Part shown: piece by piece, positions 14,634 to 23,545 of the stretch
Numbering within the stretch: position 1 is the stretch's first letter
Layout: each line of letters begins with the position of its first letter
Source: an uncultured Pelagibacteraceae bacterium
GTDB lineage: Bacteria; Pseudomonadota; Alphaproteobacteria; Pelagibacterales; Pelagibacteraceae
Assembly: GCA_902572345.1 (NCBI GenBank)
Contig: CACGEW010000008.1
Coordinates: 1 to 51,773 of the forward strand
Length of the DNA stretch: 51,773 nucleotides
Direction: 5' to 3'
Position numbers and translations under genes: made by a program
The notes under the pieces: model-generated
What the model saw: the letters and a program-made list of their open reading frames with translations, nothing else
What the model was told of the DNA's origin: nothing
Databases searched by the model: none

Positions 14634-17099
14634 TTATTTTATATTTAAAGAAAGGAGTTTTTTAAATGGATTTTCTTTTTTGTCAAACTGTATTATTTTC
14701 TCTTTTCTCTTTTTTTCACCTCTAAATACATAGGTATCAATTGATTTATCTTTTTTATAATTCATATAATTCATTAATTTATAAAAATTTTCTTTAGAGC
14801 AGCCTAATAAATTCATCATTTCTGCGTTAATCTTAAATTTTCTGTCTTTCGTATTATTAATAATTTTTAAAAATAATTTCTCTAAAATATCTATCCTTAC
14901 AAAAAATTCCCTGAATTTTTCAAATCCACATAACAGTAAAAAGTTTTTTTCGAGGTTTGTTCCTGTCAAAAAATTTAATCCTGATTTAGGAATTTCATTT
15001 TTTTCTGATAGATTGTGAAATATTTTCCAAAGGCCTATACGAAATTCTACTGCTTTAGGTTTCAGCATCTTAGGTAAATAAATATGATATCTTCCAATTT
15101 TAATTCCCATGCTCCATAATTTTTTTCTTTCATTAGTTGGAATTAATCTCACTATTTTGTCCACCTCACTTCTTTTTATAACTCCGTTATTTTCAAAAAG
15201 TTGAAATACCAAACCTCTCAAATATTGATTGTCTATTTGATGCTTAGTTAATTTAATAAGATCTCCTAATACTTCGTTAATATAATTTTCTAACCATTTA
15301 TTTAAAAATAAGGTTAACTTTGATTTTGCATCATCGCTTAATGAATCATCAGCGATTATATCCAAATCAGGGTTGAGGTAATTGTTACCTTTTTTAAGTC
15401 TAGCAATTGGATTTTTTTTCCAAATAATTTTGCTTTCTTTATTAATATCAATCTCAGATGAATTGACAATTTCATCAACTCTTTTTACAAGCTCTTTTTC
15501 AACACCTTTTCTGGCAGCTTTTTTGATTGATTTAATATCAGTGTCTAACGTTTTTGAATTAACTTCAATTAAAAATTTTAAACCTTTAAGCTCACCTATC
15601 AACTGTCCATCAATGTATATTTTATTCTTATCGTTAATCTCTGTATTTAAAAGAAGATCTTGTTTTAAGCTTCTTGAGAGAATGCTTATTTTTTTATCAA
15701 TAAAACTTTTTGTTAGTTCATCGTGTAATTTATCTGATAACTTATCTTCTATACTTTTAGTTAATTGAACCCAATAATCTGAATTTTCTACCCAATTTTT
15801 CTTATTAGCCACATAAGACCAAGTCCTTACGTTAGACAATCTATGAGATAATAAATCTACGTTTCCGTGTTCTTTCTCTAAGCCTTTAAGCTGTTCTTTC
15901 ATAAATGTGCTTGGTATTCTTTGTTTTCTAGTCGATAAAAATTGAAACACCTTATCGATCACATTAATGTGTTGGCCATAAGCCTTTTTTTCAAAATCTG
16001 GTATTTGACAGCATTCCCATAACAGTTCTAAATTTTTATGATAAATAATATTATTTGCACCTTTTTTTAAAAAAAACCTTAAAACACTTTCATCAAGAGA
16101 GTCGTTCGTTCTTAAAAGATTTTTTTTAGCTGGTTTTAATTCTAATGTGCTAATTAATTTTTCAGGACTTTTAAAATCTAAATTTGAATTTCTCCAATAG
16201 ATTGTCTTGGTGTCTGGTAATTGGTGTTTCTCAATTTTTTCTATTTCATCAGAATTTAAAGTTTCACAATCTCCCGTGGTTCCAAACCCGCCATCATTTT
16301 TATATCTTCCTGCTCGACCTGCAATTTGAGATAATTCGATTAAATTAAGCCTTCTTGTTTTTTTTCCATCAAATTTTTTTAAATTTGAAAAATAAATTTC
16401 ATTAATATCCATGTTCAGCCCCATACCTATTGCATCTGTAGCAATTAAATAATCCACGTCACCCGATTGATAAAGACCAACTTGAGAGTTTCTTGTCTTA
16501 GGACTCAAAGATCCCATAATAACTGCTGCACCACCTTTTTGACGTCTAACTAATTCTGCTATTGCATAAACTTCTTCGATAGAGAATGCTATAATTGCAA
16601 CTTTTCTATCTAATCTTGATATTTTTTTTATTCCTGAATAACCTAATTTTGAATACCTCTCTTTATTTTCAAAGACAACATTATCAACTAATTCTTCAAT
16701 AATTTTTGCCATTACTTGAGAGCCAAGAAACATAGTTAATTTATTTCCCCGAGACTCCAACATTCTTTCAGTAAAGATATGACCTCTTTCTCTATCAGCA
16801 CACATTTGAATTTCATCAATCGCGATAAAATCTACATTCTTATTTTTTGGCATAGACTCAACCGTGCAAATAAAATATTTAGCAAGGCTTGGTATTATTT
16901 TTTCTTCACCAGTGATTAAAGCAACCTTTTCTACCCCTACCTTTCCTACACATTTATCGTAAACTTCCCTTGCAAGAAGTCTTAATGGTAGACCAAAAAT
17001 TCCTGAATCAAACTCAAGCATTTTCTCAATAGCCACGTGAGTTTTTCCTGTGTTCGTAGGTCCAAGTAAGGCAACAATTTTTTGCGAAGTGATATTCAT
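14634..17099 (-). CDS. SUV3-like ATP-dependent RNA/DNA helicase
   Basis: An 821-residue superfamily 2 helicase. The Walker A region LLGPTNTGKT is at residues 11-20, DEIQ motif II at 95-98, and SQIAGRAGRY near 257 is motif VI. DEIQ rather than DEAD/DEAH, together with GPTNTGKT, is the hallmark of the Suv3 group, the ancestor of the mitochondrial degradosome helicase. The long C-terminal part (after about 320) carries the SUV3-type helical regions and a Lys-rich end. Substrate and RNase partner are not shown by the sequence. It heads the helicase-TerB-like-fdxA-carD run. Confidence 0.92.
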   Translation of the reverse strand: MNITSQKIVALLGPTNTGKTHVAIEKMLEFDSGIFGLPLRLLAREVYDKCVGKVGVEKVALITGEEKIIPSLAKYFICTVESMPKNKNVDFIAIDEIQMCADRERGHIFTERMLESRGNKLTMFLGSQVMAKIIEELVDNVVFENKERYSKLGYSGIKKISRLDRKVAIIAFSIEEVYAIAELVRRQKGGAAVIMGSLSPKTRNSQVGLYQSGDVDYLIATDAIGMGLNMDINEIYFSNLKKFDGKKTRRLNLIELSQIAGRAGRYKNDGGFGTTGDCETLNSDEIEKIEKHQLPDTKTIYWRNSNLDFKSPEKLISTLELKPAKKNLLRTNDSLDESVLRFFLKKGANNIIYHKNLELLWECCQIPDFEKKAYGQHINVIDKVFQFLSTRKQRIPSTFMKEQLKGLEKEHGNVDLLSHRLSNVRTWSYVANKKNWVENSDYWVQLTKSIEDKLSDKLHDELTKSFIDKKISILSRSLKQDLLLNTEINDKNKIYIDGQLIGELKGLKFLIEVNSKTLDTDIKSIKKAARKGVEKELVKRVDEIVNSSEIDINKESKIIWKKNPIARLKKGNNYLNPDLDIIADDSLSDDAKSKLTLFLNKWLENYINEVLGDLIKLTKHQIDNQYLRGLVFQLFENNGVIKRSEVDKIVRLIPTNERKKLWSMGIKIGRYHIYLPKMLKPKAVEFRIGLWKIFHNLSEKNEIPKSGLNFLTGTNLEKNFLLLCGFEKFREFFVRIDILEKLFLKIINNTKDRKFKINAEMMNLLGCSKENFYKLMNYMNYKKDKSIDTYVFRGEKKRKEKIIQFDKKENPFKKLLSLNIK

Positions 17100-17211
17100 A
17101 TTTGTGTTAGATTATTTTTTTTACACTACATGTAGATCTAAATTGAGAACAAAATAAGATTAAAACATGACCGAATCGTTTTGTCAAATGTTCCAATTTT
17201 TTATAATTAAT

Positions 17212-17241
17212 TTGACTTCTAATAGGCAGTCCCCGTATAGG
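17212..17241 (+). promoter_or_regulatory. Predicted promoter of the aminotransferase gene
   Basis: TTGACT (17212-17217) and TATAGG (17236-17241) with an 18-nt spacer. The ATG is at 17257, so the transcript would have a leader of only about 8-10 nt, with no room for a Shine-Dalgarno. The 156-nt spacer also holds a 10-bp palindrome CTACATGTAG at 17126-17135, close to the divergent helicase start. Confidence 0.4.
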
Positions 17242-17256
17242 TAATTTTAAGATAAA

Positions 17257-18495
17257 ATGTCTTCTAAAGTTAAAAAGAAAATTCTTAAATTAAAAGAGTC
17301 CTCTACACTTGTAATAAACGAAAAGTCGAAAGAACTTATTTCTGAGGGAAAAAAAGTATATCAATTTGGTTTTGGTCAATCACCATTTCCGGTTCCAGAA
17401 AAAATTGTAGAAGCACTAAAAAATAACGCTCATAGAAAAGAATACTTGCCAATACAAGGCTTACCTGAATTAAGAGATAATATTTCAAAATACTTATACA
17501 AAAGAACTGGAAATGATTATCCAAAAGAAAATATATTAATTACACCTGGTTCGAAAGAGGCAATGTTATTAATACACATTGCTTTTAATGGAGAAATAAT
17601 TATTCCAGCACCCGGTTGGGTCTCGTACGAACCGCAGGCAGAAATTGGTTCAAATAAAGTTCATTGGCTTGAAACCTCAAGAGAAAACAATTGGTTCCCA
17701 ACTGGTAAAGAACTTGAAAAAAAAATCAAATCGGTTGGAAAAAACAAAAATTTAATTTTGATTCTTAACTCTCCAAACAATCCATCGGGAGCCGTGTGTG
17801 AAAATTTAGAAGAGCTAGCTAAAGTAGCTAAAAAATATAAGATTATGGTTTTGTCAGATGAAATTTACACTGATCTTACATTTTCAAATAAATATAATTC
17901 TATATCAAAATTTTATCCTGAATTAACTTTTATAACTGGAGGATTGAGCAAATGGTGTGGAGCCGGTGGTTGGAGATTAGGATTTTTAGCTGTTCCAAAA
18001 AAATTAACTGAATTTTTAAAGAGCTTAAAATCCCTTGCTAGTGAATCATATTCAACGGTTAATACACCTACACAATATGCATCTGTGGAAGCATATGCTA
18101 ATGAACATGATCTTTATAAACTTAAAGTTAGAGCAATATTATCAGCTGTAGGAAATTATGTTTATAATAATTTAAAATCAAACAAGATATTAATGGCTCC
18201 TCCCCAAGGTGCATTTTATTTAATGCCAGAATTTAAAAATAAGAAATACAAAACATCTTCAGAACTATGTGAGGCTATTTTAAAAGATACAGGAGTAGCA
18301 ATGTTGCCAGGTTCAGATTTTGGTTTTAAGCCAAAAAAAATGTTAACGAGATTAAGCTATACTGATTTTGATGGAGTAGAATTTTTTAGAAATGTTACAA
18401 ACTGCAAAATGATAGATAATGCGATGATTAAAAAGTATGCCCCAAATGTAGTTGAAGGTGTTTCTAAACTGTCAAATTGGGTTAAAAATTTATAA
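17257..18495 (+). CDS. Class I/II PLP-dependent aminotransferase
   Basis: A 412-residue aspartate-aminotransferase-fold enzyme. NSPNNPSGAV (171-180) is the cofactor-binding Asn motif. SDEIYTDLTF (200-209) holds the Asp that pairs with the PLP nitrogen and the Tyr. GGLSKWCGAGGWRLGF has the Schiff-base Lys at 232. Arg near the C-terminus (LTRLSYTDFDG) would bind the substrate carboxylate. The family is clear; the substrate (aspartate, alanine or another amino acid) is not. It lies 63 nt before the TAXI TRAP binding protein, which has its own promoter, so they are neighbours but probably not strictly one operon. Confidence 0.88.
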   Translation: MSSKVKKKILKLKESSTLVINEKSKELISEGKKVYQFGFGQSPFPVPEKIVEALKNNAHRKEYLPIQGLPELRDNISKYLYKRTGNDYPKENILITPGSKEAMLLIHIAFNGEIIIPAPGWVSYEPQAEIGSNKVHWLETSRENNWFPTGKELEKKIKSVGKNKNLILILNSPNNPSGAVCENLEELAKVAKKYKIMVLSDEIYTDLTFSNKYNSISKFYPELTFITGGLSKWCGAGGWRLGFLAVPKKLTEFLKSLKSLASESYSTVNTPTQYASVEAYANEHDLYKLKVRAILSAVGNYVYNNLKSNKILMAPPQGAFYLMPEFKNKKYKTSSELCEAILKDTGVAMLPGSDFGFKPKKMLTRLSYTDFDGVEFFRNVTNCKMIDNAMIKKYAPNVVEGVSKLSNWVKNL

Positions 18496-18503
18496 GAATC
18501 TCT

Positions 18504-18532
18504 TTGACCTCAATTCAATTAAGTAGTTAAAT
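18504..18532 (+). promoter_or_regulatory. Predicted promoter of the TAXI binding protein gene
   Basis: TTGACC (18504-18509), a 17-nt spacer and TTAAAT (18527-18532). It is followed by a Shine-Dalgarno-like AAAAGG at 18545-18550 and ATG at 18559. Good spacing and a strong downstream terminator suggest that the abundant periplasmic receptor can be made separately from the permease. Confidence 0.55.
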
Positions 18533-18558
18533 TAACTAACTAACAAAAGGATGTACAC

Positions 18559-19563
18559 ATGAAAAAAATGATATCAATGATTTCAGCTTTTTTAGTAATG
18601 ATAGCTTTTTCAAGCCCATTCACTTCAATTGCTAAATCAGCAGAGTTCTTTACAATAGGAACAGGTGGACCTACTGGAGTATATTTCCAAACAGGTAACG
18701 CTATCTGTAAAATGTTACACAAGTCAGCAATCAGTGCTGATCACGGTAGAAAAAAAGGTACAGCTAAAGCTTATAGATGTACTGCACCTTCAACAGGTGG
18801 TTCTAACTACAATATTGGACAAATCAAAGATGGTGAGTTTCAATTTGGTGTTGCTCAGTCAGACTGGCAGTATCATGCTTACAATGGTTCAAGCAAATGG
18901 GAAGGAAAACAGTTTAGTAATTTAAGAGCTGTATTTTCTGTTCACAATGAACCGTTCCAAATTTGGGCAAGTAAAAAATCTGGAATTAAAAATTTCAAAG
19001 GCCTAAAAGGAAAAACAGTAAACATTGGTAACCCTGGTTCTGGTCAAAGAGGAACTATGGAAGAATTAATGAAAGCAATGGGAGCAGATATGAGTATGTT
19101 CAAAGCAACTACTGAACTTACTTCTTCTGAACAAGTTAAAGCTCTTTGCGATGGCAAAATAGATGCATTTGGATATTCTGTTGGATTTCCTAATGGTGCT
19201 ATGGAGCAAGCAGCCACTTGTAAAGCAAAAGCTAGCCCAATTAACTTAACTGGTGCGCCAGTTCAAGGCTTAATTGATGGAGCTGACTACTATGCAAAAG
19301 CTGTAATTCCAAAAGGAACTTATTCTAATCAGAAAAAAGACGCTACAACGTTTGGTGTAAAAGCTACAGTTGTTACAAGCGCAGATGTTTCTGAAGAACT
19401 TGTATACTTAGTAACAAAAGCGGTAATGGAGAACTTTGATGACTTCAGAGCTCAACACCCTGCCTTTGGACCTCTGGAAAAGAAAAATATGATAGCTGAT
19501 GGTTTATCGGCTCCATTACACCCAGGTGCAATTAAGTACTACAAAGAAGCTGGATTAATGTAA
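18559..19563 (+). CDS. TRAP transporter solute receptor, TAXI family
   Basis: A 334-residue periplasmic binding protein. The signal peptide spans about 1-28 (basic MKK, hydrophobic core, cleavage near SIAKSAEFF). FTIGTGGPTGVYFQTGNAIC begins the mature protein and is the TAXI signature; NPGSGQRGTME near 155 is a second conserved segment. TAXI receptors capture small organic acids or amino acids for a Na+-driven TRAP permease; the ligand is unknown. A strong terminator follows, and the fused permease starts 77 nt downstream. Confidence 0.95.
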   Translation: MKKMISMISAFLVMIAFSSPFTSIAKSAEFFTIGTGGPTGVYFQTGNAICKMLHKSAISADHGRKKGTAKAYRCTAPSTGGSNYNIGQIKDGEFQFGVAQSDWQYHAYNGSSKWEGKQFSNLRAVFSVHNEPFQIWASKKSGIKNFKGLKGKTVNIGNPGSGQRGTMEELMKAMGADMSMFKATTELTSSEQVKALCDGKIDAFGYSVGFPNGAMEQAATCKAKASPINLTGAPVQGLIDGADYYAKAVIPKGTYSNQKKDATTFGVKATVVTSADVSEELVYLVTKAVMENFDDFRAQHPAFGPLEKKNMIADGLSAPLHPGAIKYYKEAGLM

Positions 19564-19583
19564 TTCAACTTTTTAGTTTAATT

Positions 19584-19618
19584 AAAAAAGGCCCAATATT
19601 TTTTGGGCCTTTTTTTTT
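19584..19618 (+). terminator. Intrinsic terminator between TAXI receptor and permease
   Basis: AAAAAAGGCCCAA (19584-19596) pairs perfectly with TTGGGCCTTTTTT (19603-19615) around a 6-nt loop, and T continues to 19618. In this position it probably lowers permease expression relative to the receptor by partial read-through. The permease begins only 22 nt later, with no obvious separate promoter. Confidence 0.93.
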
Positions 19619-19640
19619 AGAATAATGTATCTTAAACGAA

Positions 19641-21977
19641 ATGAATCAAACTATTCAAAGTAAGATTAAAGACAAAATTCAAGAAGATATTTCACCAACA
19701 AGAAATTTATCAGGTATTCATTTAAAGATAGTTTTTGGAATAGCTATTCTTTGGACCTTATTTCAACTTTGGTACGCTTCTCCTTTCCCTTTTTGGTTTA
19801 ACTTCGGAATGTTCAAAGGTTTACCTGCTAGAGCCATACATCTAGGTTTTGCACTTACATTAACATTTTTAATTTTTCCTATTGTACGAGGAAAGAAAAC
19901 TTCAGTTTTTGACATTCTTATAAGTATAGTCGCTGCATTTTGTTGTCTTTATATTTATTTTTTTTATGACGATCTTGTTAATAGGGGCGGTATTCTCTTA
20001 GTTAAAGAGATATTTGGATACAAAGTTCCAGTTGAGCTCATTATTGGTGCAATAGGTATTTTAATACTTTTAGAGGCCACAAGAAGAGCAATAGGCTTAC
20101 CTTTAGTGATTATCGCTATATGCTTTCTTTTGTTCTCTTATTTTGGAAAATATGCACCTGATATCATTTCTCACGGGGGTCTCTCTGTAAAAAGATTAGT
20201 TGGATTTCAATGGTTCGATCAAGAGGCTATTTTTGGAATACCTATAGGTGTTTCTGTTGATTTTATATTTTTATTCGTTCTTTTTGGAGCATTGTTAGAA
20301 ACAGCAGGTGGAGGAAAATATTTTTTAGATTTAGCTTTTGCAATGGTGGGTAAGATGCGAGGAGGACCAGCTAAAGCTGCTATTCTAGGATCTGGAATGA
20401 CAGGTATGATATCAGGTTCCTCAATAGCAAATACAGTAACAACAGGAACTTTTACAATTCCTATAATGAAAAAAACTGGTTTCTCTCAAGAGAAAGCAGG
20501 AGCTATTGAAGTTTCATCATCAGTTAATGGTCAAATTATGCCTCCAGTTATGGGAGCTGCAGCTTTCGTTATGGCAAGTTTTATTGGCGTTACTTATTTT
20601 GAAGTTGTTAAACATGCTTTTTTACCAGCTATTATTTCATACATTGCCTTATTTTATATATCCCATCTAGAGGCTCTCAAACTAGGACTTAAAGGAATGG
20701 ATGATGCAGATGTTCCTCATCTTAAGAGAACTTTTTTATCTGGATTACATTTTCTAATACCAATTTTTGTTTTAATTTTTTTACTTGTTTACATGAGATA
20801 CACAGCAGGTTTTTCAATTTTTTATGCAACAATTTCTTTAATCTTAGTGAATTTGATAAATCGTATAATTAAAAACTCAGAATATAAAATTGGCTTAATC
20901 GAGTGGTGGAACCAAACAATTGTAGGACTTCAAAAAGGTGCAATTAACATGGTGGGAGTTGGAATAGCAATTGCTACCGCAGGTATAATAGTAGGAGCAG
21001 TTGGTTCTACAGGATTAAGCACAAATTTAATTATAGTCATTGAGACAATAGCAAGAGATAATGTAATCATATTAATTTTATTAACTATTATTCTTTGTTT
21101 ACTTCTAGGAATGGGTCTACCTACAACTGCTAACTATGTAGTAGTGGCTTCACTAATGGCTACAGTTTTAGTTGACGTTGGAAACGCTTCAGGTTTTATT
21201 TTCCCGTTAATTGCTGTTCACTTATTTGTATTTTACTTTGGATTGATGGCCGATGTTACACCTCCAGTTGGTTTGGCATCATATGCGGCAGCAGCAATAT
21301 CTGGTGGTGATCCCTTAAGGACAGGACTACAAGCTATTTGGTATAGTTTAAGAACAGGAATTTTACCTATAGTTTTTTTATTTAATCATGAACTTTTATT
21401 AATTGGCGTAGATAGTATCTGGCAAGCTTTATTGGTAATAGTAACTTCTCTAATTGGTATTTTAGTGTTTACAGCAGCTACACAACAATGGTTCATCAAT
21501 AAATTAAGATGGTATGAGACTATAGCTTTCTTAATCATATCTTTATCTTTCTTAGCTCCAGACTATGTATTAGGTAAATTCTATCCAAAATTTAACGAAC
21601 AAAAACTTTCAGCAGAAAGTATTCAAAATTTATCTTTTGATCCCTCAAAAGAAGTTCATATAAAAGTGACACGAGTTACCGAATATGGAGAAAGATATAA
21701 ACTATTTGTTATTGATAAAGGAAAATTTGAAAATAATTATAATCTAGAAGAATATGGTGTGACTTTAACAGATCAGAACAATCAATTGACAATTGATAAA
21801 TTAAATTGGAAAGGGGAGGCAAAAAAATCTGGTATTCAAATGGGTGACATCATAAGTAATTTTAAAATTGAAAATCCAGAAAGACCGAATAAAGCAATAG
21901 TTTATCCTTTTGCATTAATATTTTTATTATTTTTTGGATATATGAATTTTAAATCTGGAAAAATATCTCCAAATTAA
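19641..21977 (+). CDS. TRAP transporter fused permease (TAXI type, DctQM fusion with C-terminal DUF3394-like region)
   Basis: A 778-residue inner-membrane protein. Residues about 25-200 give the small DctQ-like helices. Residues about 200-560 form the large DctM domain, with GSGMTGMISGSSIANTVTTG near 250 and LLGMGLPTTANYVVVA near 492, the paired hairpin motifs of the elevator-type ion transporter superfamily. ADVTPPVGLASYAAAAISGG is a further conserved segment. After more helices (to about 655) comes a soluble stretch with a PDZ-like end (GEAKKSGIQMGDII) and a last helix, matching the C-terminal extension common in TAXI permeases. It partners the upstream receptor. Confidence 0.94.
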   Translation: MNQTIQSKIKDKIQEDISPTRNLSGIHLKIVFGIAILWTLFQLWYASPFPFWFNFGMFKGLPARAIHLGFALTLTFLIFPIVRGKKTSVFDILISIVAAFCCLYIYFFYDDLVNRGGILLVKEIFGYKVPVELIIGAIGILILLEATRRAIGLPLVIIAICFLLFSYFGKYAPDIISHGGLSVKRLVGFQWFDQEAIFGIPIGVSVDFIFLFVLFGALLETAGGGKYFLDLAFAMVGKMRGGPAKAAILGSGMTGMISGSSIANTVTTGTFTIPIMKKTGFSQEKAGAIEVSSSVNGQIMPPVMGAAAFVMASFIGVTYFEVVKHAFLPAIISYIALFYISHLEALKLGLKGMDDADVPHLKRTFLSGLHFLIPIFVLIFLLVYMRYTAGFSIFYATISLILVNLINRIIKNSEYKIGLIEWWNQTIVGLQKGAINMVGVGIAIATAGIIVGAVGSTGLSTNLIIVIETIARDNVIILILLTIILCLLLGMGLPTTANYVVVASLMATVLVDVGNASGFIFPLIAVHLFVFYFGLMADVTPPVGLASYAAAAISGGDPLRTGLQAIWYSLRTGILPIVFLFNHELLLIGVDSIWQALLVIVTSLIGILVFTAATQQWFINKLRWYETIAFLIISLSFLAPDYVLGKFYPKFNEQKLSAESIQNLSFDPSKEVHIKVTRVTEYGERYKLFVIDKGKFENNYNLEEYGVTLTDQNNQLTIDKLNWKGEAKKSGIQMGDIISNFKIENPERPNKAIVYPFALIFLLFFGYMNFKSGKISPN

Positions 21978-22008
21978 AATTTTATTATTTCTTGCCTTTA
22001 AAATTAAC

Positions 22009-22065
22009 TTAGTTAATTATTGCGTAAAGAACAGCTACAACTATTAAAATTTCCCAACCCGACAT
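22009..22065 (-). CDS. Candidate 18-residue single-helix microprotein
   Basis: ATG 22065 to TAA 22009-22011 on the minus strand encodes MSGWEILIVVAVLYAIIN, one short hydrophobic helix. A strong GGGGG Shine-Dalgarno-like tract lies 7 nt before the start, unusual in this G-poor region. The spacer between the TRAP permease and the 49-residue gene has no other explanation. No family is recognised. It could be a chance ORF; the ribosome-site quality is the main support. Confidence 0.35.
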   Translation of the reverse strand: MSGWEILIVVAVLYAIIN

Positions 22066-22111
22066 TTAATTACCCCCTAAGAAGATAATTAATAATCTTT
22101 TTGTTAAAATT

Positions 22112-22261
22112 ATGATTAGATGGTTGTATTTATTGTTTTGTAAAGTTGGTATCCACAGGTATGAAAAAATTGATATTAATTATAGTTTTGGACCAGGAGG
22201 TTCAACTGAAACGATAAAATGTAAAGATTGTGGAATAAAAAAGATTAGAAAAAAGGTTTAA
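22112..22261 (+). CDS. Small 49-residue protein with HKW/CXXC-like zinc-ribbon pattern
   Basis: ATG 22112 to TAA 22259-22261. The product has a hydrophobic start (WLYLLFCKVGIHRYEKI) and then YSFGPGGSTETIKCKDCGIK, with a CXXC pair near residues 38-41 and an upstream Cys/His pair (C10, H14). The layout CKxGIHRY...CKDCG resembles short zinc-ribbon-like proteins often found in bacteria and phages, with no known role. Codon use fits the window. Its stop overlaps the convergent thioesterase stop. Too short for most gene callers. Confidence 0.55.
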   Translation: MIRWLYLLFCKVGIHRYEKIDINYSFGPGGSTETIKCKDCGIKKIRKKV

Positions 22262-22647
22262 AGAATTTTCCAAGTTCCAGAGGCAGAAACAACTATATCT
22301 TTATCATTTGAAATTTCGCAGTTTATAAACACGAGTGTCTTTGTTTTTTTTAGAATGTTAACATTCCCTTTGAGTTTATCACCTAACAAACCTGCTGAAA
22401 TGAATTTCATATCTAAATTTATAGTTACACATCTTTTATCACCAGCTACCCTATGTGCTGCAGTGCCCATTCCCGTATCTGCTATTGTTGACAAGAAACC
22501 GCCATGGGCAATTTTTCCAGTATTCAAATGAATTTCTTTTACTTCAACTATAAATTCGTACTGAGTATCGCTGATCTGTTTTAATTCCAGCCCACCTAAA
22601 TGCTTCATAAAACCTTTATTAGTTTCGTCCATAATTTTTTTTATCAT
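22258..22647 (-). CDS. Hotdog-fold acyl-CoA thioesterase (PaaI-like)
   Basis: A 129-residue protein. IAHGGFLSTIADTGMGTAAH (about 47-66) is the PaaI/YbgC-like hotdog signature; HGG forms the active-site turn and Asp near 58 the catalytic acid. CVTINLDMKFISAG follows as the central strand. It hydrolyses acyl- or aryl-CoA thioesters in the cytoplasm; the substrate is not predictable. The first codon at 22647 overlaps the DMT transporter by 29 nt. An ATG at 22632 (residue 6) would reduce this to 14 nt and is equally plausible. Probably co-translated with the transporter. Confidence 0.88.
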   Translation of the reverse strand: MIKKIMDETNKGFMKHLGGLELKQISDTQYEFIVEVKEIHLNTGKIAHGGFLSTIADTGMGTAAHRVAGDKRCVTINLDMKFISAGLLGDKLKGNVNILKKTKTLVFINCEISNDKDIVVSASGTWKIL

Positions 22648-23521
22648 ATATTGGCATTAGTTGTGAGAAAATTACAGCAGCCAAAATCAAGAATATTCCT
22701 AAAATTTTAATTTCATTTAAAAATTGATCAAGTATTAACCAAGCTAATATCGCTGCAAAAACTCCTTCCAACGAGAAAACTATCGCAGCAGGAGCTGGAG
22801 ATATATTTTGCAAACTGTATGTTTGTAATAAAAAAGCAAGGCCACTTGATAAAATTCCCACATATAAAACTTCATATGAGTCTTTTAAAAAATTGTTAAA
22901 CGTTGGGTCTTCAAAGTAGAACATTGGACCTATCAAAACTAAACATGCAACTAAACATTGAGACATTGCTATTGTTATAGGAAAGTTAAACATTTCAATT
23001 GTTTTTCTAATTAGCAAAATATGAACTCCCCAGCAAAAGGCACTCAGTATCCCGAGACTGTCACCTAGTCTTACCGAATAATTATTAAGTTCGCTTAGGA
23101 GCAAGCCACCAAGAATACAGATAAAAACTGACGGCCAAATTGACCAGTGCATTTTTTTTGAAAAGATAAAATAAGAAATTACAGGAACGACTAAAACATA
23201 GAAGACCGTGAAAACGCCAGTGTTTGCTACATCGGTATATATTAAAGAAATTTGTTGTAGCTCTTGGCCTATAGCTAAAACAAATCCTAAGTAGAATAAA
23301 AAATAAGCTATTTTTCTTTTATCAAGTTGTTTGAAATTTATTTTTTTAAATTCAAAAATGAAAAAGAAAGGAAGCAAAGTTAAAAACCCGATTAAAAATC
23401 TTCCTACATTAAAAGTATGTGGCCCTATAAAATCCATACCCATGTCTTGAGCCACAAAAGCTGAACCCCAAAGAACAGACGTAACAACAGCGCAAATTAG
23501 TGAGAACGATTTTTTATCCAT
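22619..23521 (-). CDS. EamA/DMT-family permease
   Basis: A 300-residue membrane protein with ten predicted helices in two EamA repeats. The first repeat starts with VLWGSAFVAQDMG. The second begins near GDSLGILSAFCWGVHILLIR and ends with SPAPAAIVFSLEGVFAAILAWLI, a typical second-repeat motif. DMT carriers export or import amino acids and other small metabolites; direction and substrate are unknown. Its 3' end overlaps the thioesterase gene, and it lies 24 nt downstream of aceF. Confidence 0.9.
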   Translation of the reverse strand: MDKKSFSLICAVVTSVLWGSAFVAQDMGMDFIGPHTFNVGRFLIGFLTLLPFFFIFEFKKINFKQLDKRKIAYFLFYLGFVLAIGQELQQISLIYTDVANTGVFTVFYVLVVPVISYFIFSKKMHWSIWPSVFICILGGLLLSELNNYSVRLGDSLGILSAFCWGVHILLIRKTIEMFNFPITIAMSQCLVACLVLIGPMFYFEDPTFNNFLKDSYEVLYVGILSSGLAFLLQTYSLQNISPAPAAIVFSLEGVFAAILAWLILDQFLNEIKILGIFLILAAVIFSQLMPIYDKKNYGRN

Positions 23522-23545
23522 CAGGGGTTAATAGTTTAAGAAGAT

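Noticed and set aside
15382-15768. 128-codon open frame antisense to the helicase
   Set aside because: Leu/Ser-rich complement shadow of a conserved gene, no supporting signals.
18551-18562. Three-codon ORF (ATG TAC ACA TGA) overlapping the TAXI receptor start
   Set aside because: The ATG touches the AGG of the ribosome site, too close to be used; the overlap is probably chance.
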